This document shows positions 17,559 through 26,870 of a DNA stretch of 64,000 nt, in pieces. Under the pieces are notes generated by a model. It was not told the origin of the DNA, did no database searches, and saw only the letters and a program-made list of their open reading frames with translations. Position 1 is the stretch's first letter. Each line of letters opens with the position of its first letter. The position numbers were made by a program, and so were the translations under genes. The DNA lies in assembly GCF_000518705.1 (NCBI RefSeq), contig NZ_JAEC01000018.1, positions 62,001-126,000 of the forward strand, written 5' to 3'. This DNA comes from Shewanella colwelliana ATCC 39565 (GTDB lineage Bacteria > Pseudomonadota > Gammaproteobacteria > Enterobacterales > Shewanellaceae).

Positions 17559-17980
17559 AATTCGATCAAGCTATTATCACCGCACTTCGCCAAGATGCTA
17601 GGCAAAGTATCTCCAGTATTGCTGACACAGTAAGTCTGTCACGTAGCGCCGTTTCTGAACGTATAAAAAAGCTTGAACACACAGGCATTATTCGTGGCTA
17701 TCAAGTACTTTTAAGCGAATCTCAAAAAGAGGGAGTGTCAGCCTATTTTGAGATCCAGCATCGCTGTCCTCGCTGTGCCGATGTGGTACACGTGTTTCAA
17801 TCCATACCTGAAGTGGTCACTTGCCGGGGTATCACCGGCGACATGGACCTGCTCGTTTATGTTCAAGCCGACTCAATGCGGCGACTGCATGAGATTCGTG
17901 AATATATCGATGCACAAACCGATATCATCAAAATAAAAACCCATGTGGTAATGAGTGAGTGGATAGATAATCGCGGCTAA
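17558..17980 (+). pseudogene. 5'-broken AsnC/Lrp regulator remnant
   Basis: The frame from codon KFDQAIITALRQDAR onward matches residues 14-154 of the intact regulator at 8180-8644 almost without gaps, through the helix-turn-helix to the stop at 17978-17980. The first 13 codons are gone. In frame there is only GAT ACA TCT CAC after a TGA at 17543, with no start codon. A nearby ATG (17542) and TTG (17532) are out of frame. The first in-frame GTG (17735) would lack the DNA-binding domain. Codon use is like menD, not like the AT-rich module, so this is read as the native copy that was damaged when the module arrived. Confidence 0.8.
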
Positions 17981-18096
17981 TGCCAAAGCTTATTTAAGCG
18001 CAATAAGCCTGCGCTCGGTAACAGTTTATGAGACCAGTTTCCCTTACTATTAAGTTCAAGATAAACTAATACAATCATTCTCTTGGCCAAGCTACT

Positions 18097-19800
18097 ATGC
18101 AGATTGAAAAAACAGCCGAACTAAATCTCCTTTGGGGCTCGCTCATACTTGAAGAGCTAGCACGTCTGGGCGTACAGCATGTGTGTATGGCTCCAGGCTC
18201 TCGCTCTACCCCCTTAACATTGGCAGCGGCAAAGCAGACCAAGTTAAAACAGCATCTGCATTTTGATGAACGCGGCTTAGGTTTTCTGGCATTAGGATTA
18301 GCCAAAGCGAGCCTCGCGCCAGTAGCGATTATCACCACCTCTGGTACCGCTGTCGCCAATCTTTATCCTGCAATCGTAGAAGCTTGGTTAACTCATGTCC
18401 CGTTAATCGTTCTTTCAGGAGACCGGCCACCAGAACTGCTTGATTGCGGTGCCAATCAGGCCATCGTTCAGCCTGCGATATTTGGTAACTACGCTCAACA
18501 GGTAAACCTGCCCACACCCGATCAGAGTATTCGTCCAGAGGCTCTATTAACCACGCTAGACAATGCTATTGCCAATCAATCTCAACCGGTACACATCAAC
18601 TGTATGTATCGCGAGCCGCTTTATCCGCAGACCATGAGCGCGGATTTTTCAGACTATTTAAGCACCTTAGGCAATTGGCAACATGTCTCACAGCCTTATA
18701 CCCAATATGGCAAACCTAAGTTAGAGAGTGCGCCGACAGCCGATGCATTAGCTAGGTTTGTGCACGGCAAAGGCGTGATCGTTGCTGGCACCTTAGCAGC
18801 CCATGAAAAACCAGAGTTGATTGTCGAACTTGCACAGAAGCTCGGCTGGCCAATACTCACTGATGCACAATCACAACTGCGTCAGCACGGTGCCACCATT
18901 GGCAACATTGATCAGCTACTATTGCAACCTAAGGCCATCGCTCTACTTGATCAGGCTGATAAGGTTTTGGTGTTTGGTGGGCGGTTATTATCAAAACGAC
19001 TCATGGCATTTCTTAGCGAACATAAATGGAAAAGCTACTGGCAAGTATTGCCTAGGCAACAGCGATTAGATCCAAGTCATACCACTAAGCAGGTGTGGTT
19101 AAGTTCTATCAGTGCCTTTAGTAATTTGCCATGGCCACGTTCATCGCAGGCAAACTGGTCAGTCTCCCTCACCACACTCAATGAAAGACTCGCTACGCTG
19201 TTTGAACAACAGATCGATAATGGTGAATTTGGCGAAGCCCAAGTGATACGCAGCATTGCAACACAAACTGACCAGAAACTGTTCATAGGAAATAGTTTGC
19301 CAATCAGGCTCTATGATATGTACGCACCTATCTCCAGTACTTCGGCTCAGGTTTACACCAATCGTGGAGCATCGGGAATTGATGGTCTATTGGCTACCGC
19401 CTGTGGTATCGCGGCTCACAATAAGCAGGCGACAACGCTGATTATTGGCGATATTTCTCAACTGCACGACCTGAACTCGTTAGCGATTGCAGCACAACTA
19501 ACGAGTCCGTTGGTGATCGTGGTGCTCAATAATGATGGCGGCAATATCTTTAACTTACTGCCCGTTCCAGATGAGAAACTGCGCAATGACTATTATCGAC
19601 TCGCCCACGGTTTTGAGTTTGGTTACGCCGCCGCTATGTTTGGTTTAGCCTATAATCAAGTTGATGACATTGTCAGTTTTAATGAGGTATACCGTGATGC
19701 CATTGCCCATCCTGGTGCATCAGTCATTGAAGTGACCGTTGCCCAAGACCAAGCCAGTACACAAATTGCCCGCCTCGCCTCATGGATAAAGCAAAGCTAA
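18097..19800 (+). CDS. menD: SEPHCHC synthase MenD
   Basis: A 567-residue thiamine-diphosphate enzyme. The N-terminal motif [18 protein letters not shown], the following [18 protein letters not shown] and [18 protein letters not shown], and the C-terminal cofactor region ([24 protein letters not shown]) are typical of MenD. It joins isochorismate and 2-oxoglutarate in menaquinone synthesis. Its length equals the usual 550-570 residues. It overlaps the start of menH and heads a tightly packed menD-H-C-E operon. The menF and menB genes are not in this window. Confidence 0.95.
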   Translation: MQIEKTAELNLLWGSLILEELARLGVQHVCMAPGSRSTPLTLAAAKQTKLKQHLHFDERGLGFLALGLAKASLAPVAIITTSGTAVANLYPAIVEAWLTHVPLIVLSGDRPPELLDCGANQAIVQPAIFGNYAQQVNLPTPDQSIRPEALLTTLDNAIANQSQPVHINCMYREPLYPQTMSADFSDYLSTLGNWQHVSQPYTQYGKPKLESAPTADALARFVHGKGVIVAGTLAAHEKPELIVELAQKLGWPILTDAQSQLRQHGATIGNIDQLLLQPKAIALLDQADKVLVFGGRLLSKRLMAFLSEHKWKSYWQVLPRQQRLDPSHTTKQVWLSSISAFSNLPWPRSSQANWSVSLTTLNERLATLFEQQIDNGEFGEAQVIRSIATQTDQKLFIGNSLPIRLYDMYAPISSTSAQVYTNRGASGIDGLLATACGIAAHNKQATTLIIGDISQLHDLNSLAIAAQLTSPLVIVVLNNDGGNIFNLLPVPDEKLRNDYYRLAHGFEFGYAAAMFGLAYNQVDDIVSFNEVYRDAIAHPGASVIEVTVAQDQASTQIARLASWIKQS

Positions 19801-20582
19801 TGCTTGCCGTGAGGTGTTATGGAGACTCAAACCAGCCTAACTTAGTGTTGCTGCATGGGTTTCTCGGGGACAAGGCAGATTGGCACGACTTAATGCCTAG
19901 ACTGAGTCGGCATTTCCACTGTGTCTGTATCGATCTCCCTGGACACGGAGCCAGCCCTCACATCGAGCTAGTCTCTCCAGGCTTTGAACAAGTTGCACAG
20001 CTGATCCAACAAACCTTAGCAGGTATTCATATCGATAAGTTTCACTTGCTTGGCTATTCGCTAGGTGGTCGCATTGCCCTGCACCTAGCAAAACTATTTC
20101 CAGCACAATTACTCAGTGTCACGCTAGAGTCTTGCCACCCAGGTTTAACCATCGAAGCTGAAAAACATGCACGCTTACAAAGCGATCAACAATGGCATCA
20201 GCTACTAACAACTTGCCCTATTTCAACATTTCTCGCACGCTGGTATCAACAAGGGGTTTTTGCAGACTTATCGGAGGTAGCTCGAAGTAGACTTATCGAA
20301 CGTCGCCAACATAATAATCCAGCCGCATTAGGCGCAATTTATTTAGCAACTTCTCTCGGTTTGCAGCAAGATTTGTCAAATATTCCTAATCAATCAGCAA
20401 TAAAATGGCATTATTTTGTCGGAAAAGATGACAGTAAGTTCTCAAACTTAGCACAAGCATGGCAACAGCAAGCAAGCATCACACTGCACCACTTCGATAA
20501 CGTGGGTCACAATGTGCACTTAGCTAATGGGCAAGCGTTTTGCGAACGGCTTATCCAGCAACTCATACAGGATACTCAATGA
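19782..20582 (+). CDS. menH: SHCHC synthase MenH
   Basis: A 266-residue alpha/beta hydrolase. It has the oxyanion motif [12 protein letters not shown], the nucleophile elbow GYSLGGR and a C-terminal catalytic GHNVH. In the menD-menC context it is MenH, which eliminates pyruvate to give 2-succinyl-6-hydroxy-2,4-cyclohexadiene-1-carboxylate. ATG 19782 overlaps menD by 19 bases. An alternative in-frame ATG at 19800 overlaps the menD stop (TAATG) and would make translation coupled; the shorter form is equally likely. Confidence 0.92.
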   Translation: MDKAKLMLAVRCYGDSNQPNLVLLHGFLGDKADWHDLMPRLSRHFHCVCIDLPGHGASPHIELVSPGFEQVAQLIQQTLAGIHIDKFHLLGYSLGGRIALHLAKLFPAQLLSVTLESCHPGLTIEAEKHARLQSDQQWHQLLTTCPISTFLARWYQQGVFADLSEVARSRLIERRQHNNPAALGAIYLATSLGLQQDLSNIPNQSAIKWHYFVGKDDSKFSNLAQAWQQQASITLHHFDNVGHNVHLANGQAFCERLIQQLIQDTQ

Positions 20583-21622
20583 ACCTTACTAGCCTAACGC
20601 TGCTGCGTTACCAGATCCCCTTGGACAAACTACTGCCAGTAGGCAAGCAAAGAATCGACACTCGCGAAGGCTTGGTATTACAGGCGACAAGTGGCGACCA
20701 ACTGCATTCAGTAGAGATTGCGCCGCTGTCAGGCATTGATATCGATGGGCAAGCATTAGGTGGGTTTAGCCAAGAGAGTCTACAAGAGGTCAGTCAGTGT
20801 CTACTCGATTCGATGAACTCGCTGATAAATCAGCCAATCGATAAGTTATTAGATCTTACTGAGCAAACAAACCTTCCCTCCATGGCCTTTGGACTCAGCT
20901 TACTCCATGCCAAGCTGGAGGGGCATCTCAGCCATAGTCGGCACAATCTTCACAACTCAATTCCTTTACTCTATCGCCGCCAAGATGAACCCATTGAGTA
21001 TCTAACTGAGCGAGTGAGCCAACTAGCCCCCTCTATTCATCGCGTTAAAATTAAAGTGGGTCAAACCTCAATGGAAGATGAGATCCAACTGATCCATCAC
21101 GTACTTGCCATTCGCCCAGATCTTAAATTGAGACTCGACGCTAACCAAGCATTTGAGCTAGAACAGGCCATAGAGTTTTGTGCCTGCTTACCACTAGATG
21201 CCGTGGAGTATATAGAAGAGCCCTGTAAAAAAGCGACTGACAATCAACATCTGTTTAACGCTATAGGTATTCCTTACGCCTTAGACGAGAGCCTAAATGA
21301 CCCCAATTATCAATTTTCGATGTTACCGGGGTTAACAGCATTAATATTAAAGCCCATGTTGATTGGCAGCATTGAACACTTGCAAGCACTTATCGATACG
21401 GCACATTCTCATGGTGTAAGAACCATCATGAGTTCTAGCCTAGAGACTAGCTTAGGCATTGATGCACTGCGAGTGTCGAGCCAAGCATTAACCCCTGACG
21501 AACCGCCAGGGCTCGATACCTTGTCCGCCTTTAATTGCGATCTGATTGTCAGCAGCGGTAAAGTACGCTGTTTGAGCGCTGAAGAGTTGACCTTGCTCAG
21601 CCATCTTGAGGCGGAGATCTAA
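20579..21622 (+). CDS. menC: o-Succinylbenzoate synthase MenC
   Basis: A 347-residue enolase-superfamily enzyme. The catalytic pattern is present: K-x-K in VKIKVG, metal ligands in LRLDANQAF and EYIEEPC and DES, and the second lysine in LILKPML. It dehydrates SHCHC to o-succinylbenzoate. The start ATG at 20579 overlaps the menH stop (ATGA), which indicates translational coupling. A longer frame from 20540 would add 13 residues encoded inside menH and is unlikely. Confidence 0.93.
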   Translation: MNLTSLTLLRYQIPLDKLLPVGKQRIDTREGLVLQATSGDQLHSVEIAPLSGIDIDGQALGGFSQESLQEVSQCLLDSMNSLINQPIDKLLDLTEQTNLPSMAFGLSLLHAKLEGHLSHSRHNLHNSIPLLYRRQDEPIEYLTERVSQLAPSIHRVKIKVGQTSMEDEIQLIHHVLAIRPDLKLRLDANQAFELEQAIEFCACLPLDAVEYIEEPCKKATDNQHLFNAIGIPYALDESLNDPNYQFSMLPGLTALILKPMLIGSIEHLQALIDTAHSHGVRTIMSSSLETSLGIDALRVSSQALTPDEPPGLDTLSAFNCDLIVSSGKVRCLSAEELTLLSHLEAEI

Positions 21623-21623
21623 G

Positions 21624-23033
21624 GTGACCCCAACATTGTCCCCCCTGCATTTATGCGCTCAGCAAACGCCAAACGCAACCGCTATTTATGTGTGGAATGG
21701 CCAGCAATATATCTGCCTCACCTACTTAGAATTAAGCCAAAAAGTCTGTGCAATAGCCAGCCAGATTAAACAACAAGGCCTAAAAGAAGGTGATCGTTTA
21801 GCATGTATAGACAATAATTCGGTTGAGTTAATTGTTCTCTATTGGGCATGTATCGATACTGGGGTGCTATTTTGTCCGCTCTCGGGCCGTTTTCCTCAGC
21901 AACAGATCGCCGAGCTAGCAGTGTCATATCGCCTTAGCCATTTCTGGGCGTCTGCAGATTTTTGTGCAAAATGTCCTGACACTTGTATCGTATTAGACTT
22001 CAGTACTGATGCTTCCTCCCAAGCGCCAACAGTCAACCTGGATACGCCCTGTAATGCCATTTTAACGTCTGGCAGCAGTGGTCAACCTAAAGCCGCCGTG
22101 CATTGTTTAGCTAACCACATTGCCAGTGCACAAGGCTCAAGCCAGCTTATCGAGTTAACCCAAGACGACAACTGGTTACTGTCACTGCCATTGTTCCATA
22201 TAGGCGGATTAGCCATTGTGAATCGCTGCGCAGTGGCTGGCGCAGCGCTCACTATTGCAATGACAGGTGTCGACATGGTGGAGCAACTGAGCGAAATAAA
22301 ATTGACCCATCTATCACTCGTTTCGACTCAACTGGTTAGAATATTGCGTCAAGATGCCAATGCGCTGCAAAACATTAAAGCCCTATTACTCGGGGGGGGC
22401 GCTATTTCTTCTACCCTGCTCGAACAACTTAAGCCACTCAATATTAACGCCTATACCAGTTATGGTATGACTGAAATGAGTTCGCAAATTACGACAGGCC
22501 TAGCCACCACCAAAGGAAGTAGCGGTAAGCTACTGCCCAATCGGCAACTGAAAATTGTCGACCATGCTATTTACGTTAAAGGCGATACTTTGTTTCTCGG
22601 CTATCTAACCTTTGATGGACAAAGTGGACTACGGCGAGAATTAGATAAAGACGGCTGGTTTGCCACTAAAGATCTCGGCTACTGGGATCAACAAGACGAT
22701 TTAGTGATCACTGGCCGAGTAGATAATATGTTCATTTGTGGCGGAGAAAATATTCAGCCCGAAGAGGTTGAAGCAGCCCTTAAGCGCCACCCGATGATTA
22801 GCGATGCTATCGTATTTCCGATGAAAGATAGCGAATTTGGCCTACTACCCGCCGCAATCGTGCAAGGTACAATGCCAGACGAAGCTGAGCTAGAGAGTTT
22901 TATCAGCCAAACACTTGCGCGCTTCAAACGCCCAAGGTATTACCTGCCTTGGCCAGAAGTGGAAACCATTAGCCTTAAAGTATCTCGCAAGCAAATTATA
23001 CAAGCTGCATTGCATCATAAAGAGAGCTCCTAA
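21624..23033 (+). CDS. menE: o-Succinylbenzoate-CoA ligase MenE
   Basis: A 469-residue acyl-adenylate-forming enzyme. It shows the P-loop-like ILTSGSSGQPKAAVH, YTSYGMTEMSS, the hinge aspartate in ATKDLGYWDQQDDLVITGRVDNMF, and the C-terminal catalytic Lys region (ISLKVSRKQI). It makes o-succinylbenzoyl-CoA in the menaquinone pathway. The chosen start is GTG 21624, with GGAG seven bases upstream and one base after the menC stop. A TTG at 21606 would overlap menC and lacks a site. Confidence 0.93.
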   Translation: MTPTLSPLHLCAQQTPNATAIYVWNGQQYICLTYLELSQKVCAIASQIKQQGLKEGDRLACIDNNSVELIVLYWACIDTGVLFCPLSGRFPQQQIAELAVSYRLSHFWASADFCAKCPDTCIVLDFSTDASSQAPTVNLDTPCNAILTSGSSGQPKAAVHCLANHIASAQGSSQLIELTQDDNWLLSLPLFHIGGLAIVNRCAVAGAALTIAMTGVDMVEQLSEIKLTHLSLVSTQLVRILRQDANALQNIKALLLGGGAISSTLLEQLKPLNINAYTSYGMTEMSSQITTGLATTKGSSGKLLPNRQLKIVDHAIYVKGDTLFLGYLTFDGQSGLRRELDKDGWFATKDLGYWDQQDDLVITGRVDNMFICGGENIQPEEVEAALKRHPMISDAIVFPMKDSEFGLLPAAIVQGTMPDEAELESFISQTLARFKRPRYYLPWPEVETISLKVSRKQIIQAALHHKESS

Positions 23034-23183
23034 ACCACTTGCAAAGTCATATGGGATACAACGACCTGAATAGGTCACAAACCTTTAAGGTAATAGTTGT
23101 AGCCCCCTAACCCCGGAGGCATAATGCCACCGATGTAATCTTGGCAGCGCCAATTAATGGCTCTCCTCATTGATAGAATAGCG

Positions 23184-23726
23184 ATGACACTAATACGATC
23201 TCTCGGTCAACAATGGACGAAAGCGACCTTGGCACACAGGCTAAATTTAAGCTTGTTGCACTCAACTAACGTGCAGCAACTTTTTGCAGGTGCAACCTCA
23301 TTAAGCACGGTAACTCATTCTGTAGCGGCTTTAGTTTTTACCCAAGGCCAACCAATTTGGTTGCCGCCCATGGATAATACTTCAGAGCAAGTTTTATCCT
23401 CTGAGCTAACCCTACATTGTTTATTTGAAGCGAGTCGATTACTGTTTGTTAAAGAGTTAAATCAAGGCCAATTGACACAATCTGAGCACCTGATATTAGC
23501 AATAGCCAACCAATGGAGCACCGAACTCCAAGAAAGAGATAGTGGCAATGCAAACAGTCACTTGCCTGCCGACAAGGTTCAAAATGAACAGCGAGATGAC
23601 GATATGCTCAGCGACCATAGCAGGCAACTATGCAATTTATTAAAAACAATAAATACTCAGCTTGAAGCGGCTCGCAGCCAACAGCGCCAAGCCAATCGTA
23701 ATATGGGGCTTAACCAATCAGTATAA
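23184..23726 (+). CDS. Unknown protein, paralogue of the dmsH-position protein
   Basis: A 180-residue protein with no recognised domain, 150 bp after menE. It aligns along about 115 residues, with one gap, to the 154-residue protein at 8641-9105. Shared points are S-L-x-x-Q-W-[ST]-K, LxxRLxLS, FxGATxLxTVT, ALVF, GxPxWL, CLFExxRLxF and LxQxEHL...QW. Beyond that it has its own charged tail (about 55 residues, Gln/Asn/Asp/Arg rich), which may be disordered or a coiled coil. The start at 23184 is chosen because it aligns with the paralogue's start; an ATG at 23157 would add nine residues. Its place beside the menaquinone genes suggests a link with respiratory metabolism, not proven. Confidence 0.7.
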   Translation: MTLIRSLGQQWTKATLAHRLNLSLLHSTNVQQLFAGATSLSTVTHSVAALVFTQGQPIWLPPMDNTSEQVLSSELTLHCLFEASRLLFVKELNQGQLTQSEHLILAIANQWSTELQERDSGNANSHLPADKVQNEQRDDDMLSDHSRQLCNLLKTINTQLEAARSQQRQANRNMGLNQSV

Positions 23727-23950
23727 GAAAGTGATCTGCTCAGCGAGTTATTGCGCCTTTGATGCAGTGTTAACCAGCTTAAACGTAGAGTGGCTATGTT
23801 CTTCACTCGTTGCAATCAACAGGGACCTTGTGAATACCCTTAATGCAGCAGCAATTTAGGGCCTTGCCTCAGAATCGCTAAACTCTGGCTCAGCGACCAT
23901 ACCTTGACAATTAATTGGCATGACAGATGAAAGAGCTAAACGCTAGACAT

Positions 23951-23981
23951 AAAAAAACCTGCTAAATAGCAGGTTTTTTAT
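23951..23981. terminator. Terminator downstream of rpoH
   Basis: AAAAAACCTGCT-AAAT-AGCAGGTTTTTT forms a 12-bp stem with A and T flanks, so it can act in both directions. It lies 15 bases beyond the rpoH stop and 225 bases after the 23184-23726 gene. The region 23727-23950 shows no gene. Confidence 0.85.
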
Positions 23982-23995
23982 TTGCAATAAGCAGA

Positions 23996-24853
23996 TTAAA
24001 CTTCCATGCGCCCTTTGAGCTTATTCATGGCATTCTTTTCAAGCTGTCTGATTCGCTCTGCCGACACCTGGTAAGTTGCCGCGAGCTCCTGCAAGGTCGT
24101 TTTCTCTTCATCTAACCAACGTGCTTGTAAAATGTGTTGGCTACGCTCATCAAGGGTCTTGATTGCTGCCAACAGTCGCGTCTGGTTATCAGCTTCTAAG
24201 TTGTCATTTTCAACTTGAGAAGCAAGATCTGAAGAGTGATCCTCTAAATAATGAACTGGTGAGTAATCTTGGTCATCATCGTTGTCGCTTGCAAGATCGA
24301 ATGCTGGATCTTGCGCCGCCATACGTGATTCCATTTCAGTCACATCGGCTTTCGATACACCTAGGTTCTCAGCGACCATAGTCACTTCTTCATCGCTAAA
24401 CCAACCAAGACGTTTCTTTGCTTTACGAAGGTTGAAGAAAAGCTTACGTTGCGCCTTAGTTGTAGCAACTTTAACGATACGCCAGTTTTTAAGCACGTAC
24501 TCGTGAATTTCAGCTTTAATCCAATGCACTGCAAATGAGACAAGGCGTACGCCAACATCAGGATCAAAACGTTTCACCGCCTTCATCAAGCCAATGTTAC
24601 CTTCTTGGATAAGATCTGCCTGTGGGAGACCGTAACCAGAGTAACCTTTAGCGACATGAACAACAAAACGAAGATGAGACATAATCAACTGCTTCGCAGC
24701 CTGAATGTCACCAGTCTCTTGCAGGCGCTTCGCTAACTCATACTCCTCCTGTGGCTCCAACATGCTAATGTTGTGCGCAGAATGGATATAAGCCTCTAAA
24801 CTACCACTGCTTTGAGGGACAACTAGTGCCATTGATTGCGTTTGACTTGTCAT
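23996..24853 (-). CDS. rpoH: Heat-shock sigma factor RpoH
   Basis: A 285-residue sigma-70-family factor. It has region 2 ([37 protein letters not shown]), the RpoH box ([10 protein letters not shown]) unique to sigma-32, and region 4 ([28 protein letters not shown]). It directs RNA polymerase to heat-shock promoters. The start ATG is preceded by GGAG. It is followed leftward by a strong terminator and preceded by ftsX, as in E. coli. Confidence 0.97.
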   Translation of the reverse strand: MTSQTQSMALVVPQSSGSLEAYIHSAHNISMLEPQEEYELAKRLQETGDIQAAKQLIMSHLRFVVHVAKGYSGYGLPQADLIQEGNIGLMKAVKRFDPDVGVRLVSFAVHWIKAEIHEYVLKNWRIVKVATTKAQRKLFFNLRKAKKRLGWFSDEEVTMVAENLGVSKADVTEMESRMAAQDPAFDLASDNDDDQDYSPVHYLEDHSSDLASQVENDNLEADNQTRLLAAIKTLDERSQHILQARWLDEEKTTLQELAATYQVSAERIRQLEKNAMNKLKGRMEV

Positions 24854-25080
24854 TAACGCTCCTACTTCTTATCTCTAAAAATTTAACTCATTTTAACGCT
24901 TGTCGCCCAGAGTACTGGGCGCGTGTCCGCATGATAAACGCTGTTATACAAGGACAAGCTGATGAACTATCGGTGATCTGCCAGTCTATGTCAACAGATG
25001 CAAACGAACAGTCACTAATTTCAACCAAAATTATAGACATTGCAAATGAACATTAGTTCATCAAGCTGATTTTGACTTGG

Positions 25081-26046
25081 TTAAGAGGGCTCAATCGCGC
25101 GCAAGTGCTGGCGCACAGAAAGGTAAGAGCCGAGCCAACCTAAGAAAGATGCAAGCATCACTAACTGCCCCAATTCTACTAATGTTAGCGACTGCATCTC
25201 TAAGCTACTACCGTATAAACCTAACAGCTGGGCTAAAGCGCCATCGAGATACCAAACCAGTAGGTTGATAATCACCCAGGCCAAAATTCCACCAATAATC
25301 CCATACCAGATACCAGTATAAAGAAAAGGTCGCTGAATGAAGCTTTCTGTTGCGCCCACCAGCTTCATCACTTCAATCTCAGTACGGCGATTCATAATGG
25401 CCAAACGAATAGTGTTACCTATCACTAGCACCACAGCCAACACCAATAAGGCGGCTATCGCCAATACCGTTCGCTCTAGTAGACGCACAACCGCTTGCAG
25501 GCGCTCTAGCCACTCGATATCGAGGCGGCCAAAACTTACCTCCGGCTCAAGTTCGAGCTTTTTAAGTAACTCACGCGCCCCATTTGGGCTGGCATATTTG
25601 ATACTAGGAGTCACCATCACGACCGCTGGCAACGGGTTTTCATCTAGGTAAGCCAAAGCCTCGCCGAACCCAGATAGACGCTGAAACTCCTCTAAAGCCT
25701 GATCGCGATTGATATAGTTAACTTCGCTGACTTCCGAGTAGGCACTAATCCGACTGATAAGGCTTTGTATTGTGCGTTCACTGCGCCCTTCATCGATAAA
25801 CAACGAGATTTCGGCAGCACTGTTCCACGATTGAGTGATCGTTTCCGCATTCTTAACCAGTACCTGCAATGCGGCGGGCAAACTAAGGCTGACACCGAGG
25901 ACGGCCATGGTCATTAGCGATGACACAGGATTACGCCATAACTCCCCCATGCTTCCCATGGCATGTTGAATGTGGCGGATAAAGAACATCACAATTCTAC
26001 CAGTAAACGGTAACTTGCTGCGCACCAATTGAGGCTTTTGACTCAT
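25081..26046 (-). CDS. ftsX: Cell-division protein FtsX
   Basis: A 321-residue membrane protein with an N-terminal cytoplasmic segment, one transmembrane helix (near residue 50), a large periplasmic loop and three C-terminal helices, which is the FtsX plan. It pairs with FtsE and activates septal peptidoglycan hydrolases. The start at ATG 26046 is set by an AAGGAG six bases upstream that overlaps the ftsE stop. An upstream in-frame codon at 26070 has no such site. Confidence 0.95.
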   Translation of the reverse strand: MSQKPQLVRSKLPFTGRIVMFFIRHIQHAMGSMGELWRNPVSSLMTMAVLGVSLSLPAALQVLVKNAETITQSWNSAAEISLFIDEGRSERTIQSLISRISAYSEVSEVNYINRDQALEEFQRLSGFGEALAYLDENPLPAVVMVTPSIKYASPNGARELLKKLELEPEVSFGRLDIEWLERLQAVVRLLERTVLAIAALLVLAVVLVIGNTIRLAIMNRRTEIEVMKLVGATESFIQRPFLYTGIWYGIIGGILAWVIINLLVWYLDGALAQLLGLYGSSLEMQSLTLVELGQLVMLASFLGWLGSYLSVRQHLRAIEPS

Positions 26047-26056
26047 ACCAGGCTCC

Positions 26057-26749
26057 TTAAGTCGTCGCAAACGGTGTGTGAGTCGCTAGTTCGTCCCCAC
26101 CTAACACTCGTCCCTGCTTCAGGGTTAACGTGCGGTACTTCATTCGCGCGATCAATCCTAAATCATGGGTAGCTATCAGCACTGTGGTCCCCGCATCATT
26201 GAAGGTTTCAAATAAACGAAGAATATCCATCGACAACTTGGGATCTAAGTTACCTGTCGGTTCATCGGCTAACAGCAGTGGTGGTTTATTTACAATCGCG
26301 CGAGCAATACCAACGCGTTGCTGCTCACCACCAGATAACATAATAGGATAATGGCGCTCTTTACCATATAAGCCAACCATATCTAACGCAGCCAATACGC
26401 GTTTCTTAATCTCATGTAGCGCAAACCCCTCTATCACAAGAGGTAGAGCAATATTGTCAAAGACGCTGCGATCCATTAGCAGATGGTGGTTTTGGAAAAT
26501 CATGCCGATATCACGGCGAAGGTAAGGCACATCTTTAGGACGAATAGCGGCAATATCATGACCATTGATTGATACGCGACCAGCATTGGCACGCTCAATC
26601 ACGGTGATCAATTTAAGCAGGGTACTTTTACCAGCCCCTGAATGACCAGTTAAAAACGCCATCTCTCCACGCTTCAAGTGAAAGCTCACATCAGTGAGCG
26701 CCTTCTGTCCACCTGGATAAACTTTGCTTACCTGCTCAAATCGAATCAT
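26057..26749 (-). CDS. ftsE: Cell-division ATPase FtsE
   Basis: A 230-residue ABC ATPase with Walker A GHSGAGKSTLLK, signature LSGGEQQR, Walker B LLLADEPTGNLD and switch His in TVLIATHDLGL. It is the nucleotide-binding partner of FtsX at the divisome. The order ftsY-ftsE-ftsX-rpoH matches E. coli. There are 121 bp between ftsY and ftsE, so an internal promoter is possible. Confidence 0.95.
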   Translation of the reverse strand: MIRFEQVSKVYPGGQKALTDVSFHLKRGEMAFLTGHSGAGKSTLLKLITVIERANAGRVSINGHDIAAIRPKDVPYLRRDIGMIFQNHHLLMDRSVFDNIALPLVIEGFALHEIKKRVLAALDMVGLYGKERHYPIMLSGGEQQRVGIARAIVNKPPLLLADEPTGNLDPKLSMDILRLFETFNDAGTTVLIATHDLGLIARMKYRTLTLKQGRVLGGDELATHTPFATT

Positions 26750-26870
26750 AAATACCCAATCTCAGTGATACCAATCTCACTAATAGATAGCACACATCGT
26801 TAATTTAACTGGCACTAAAGTTATGCATTTTGCATCAACATATCGCCCTCATTTAGTGGGCGAATATCCA

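Noticed and set aside
17735..17980. An 81-residue start-to-stop frame as a functional short regulator
   Set aside because: It is only the C-terminal part of the asnC-like remnant; homology continues in frame upstream to 17558, with no start codon.
23114..23132. A terminator between menE and the downstream unknown gene
   Set aside because: The hairpin (CGGaGGC / GCCaCCG) is short and has no T-tract, so read-through from menE is likely.
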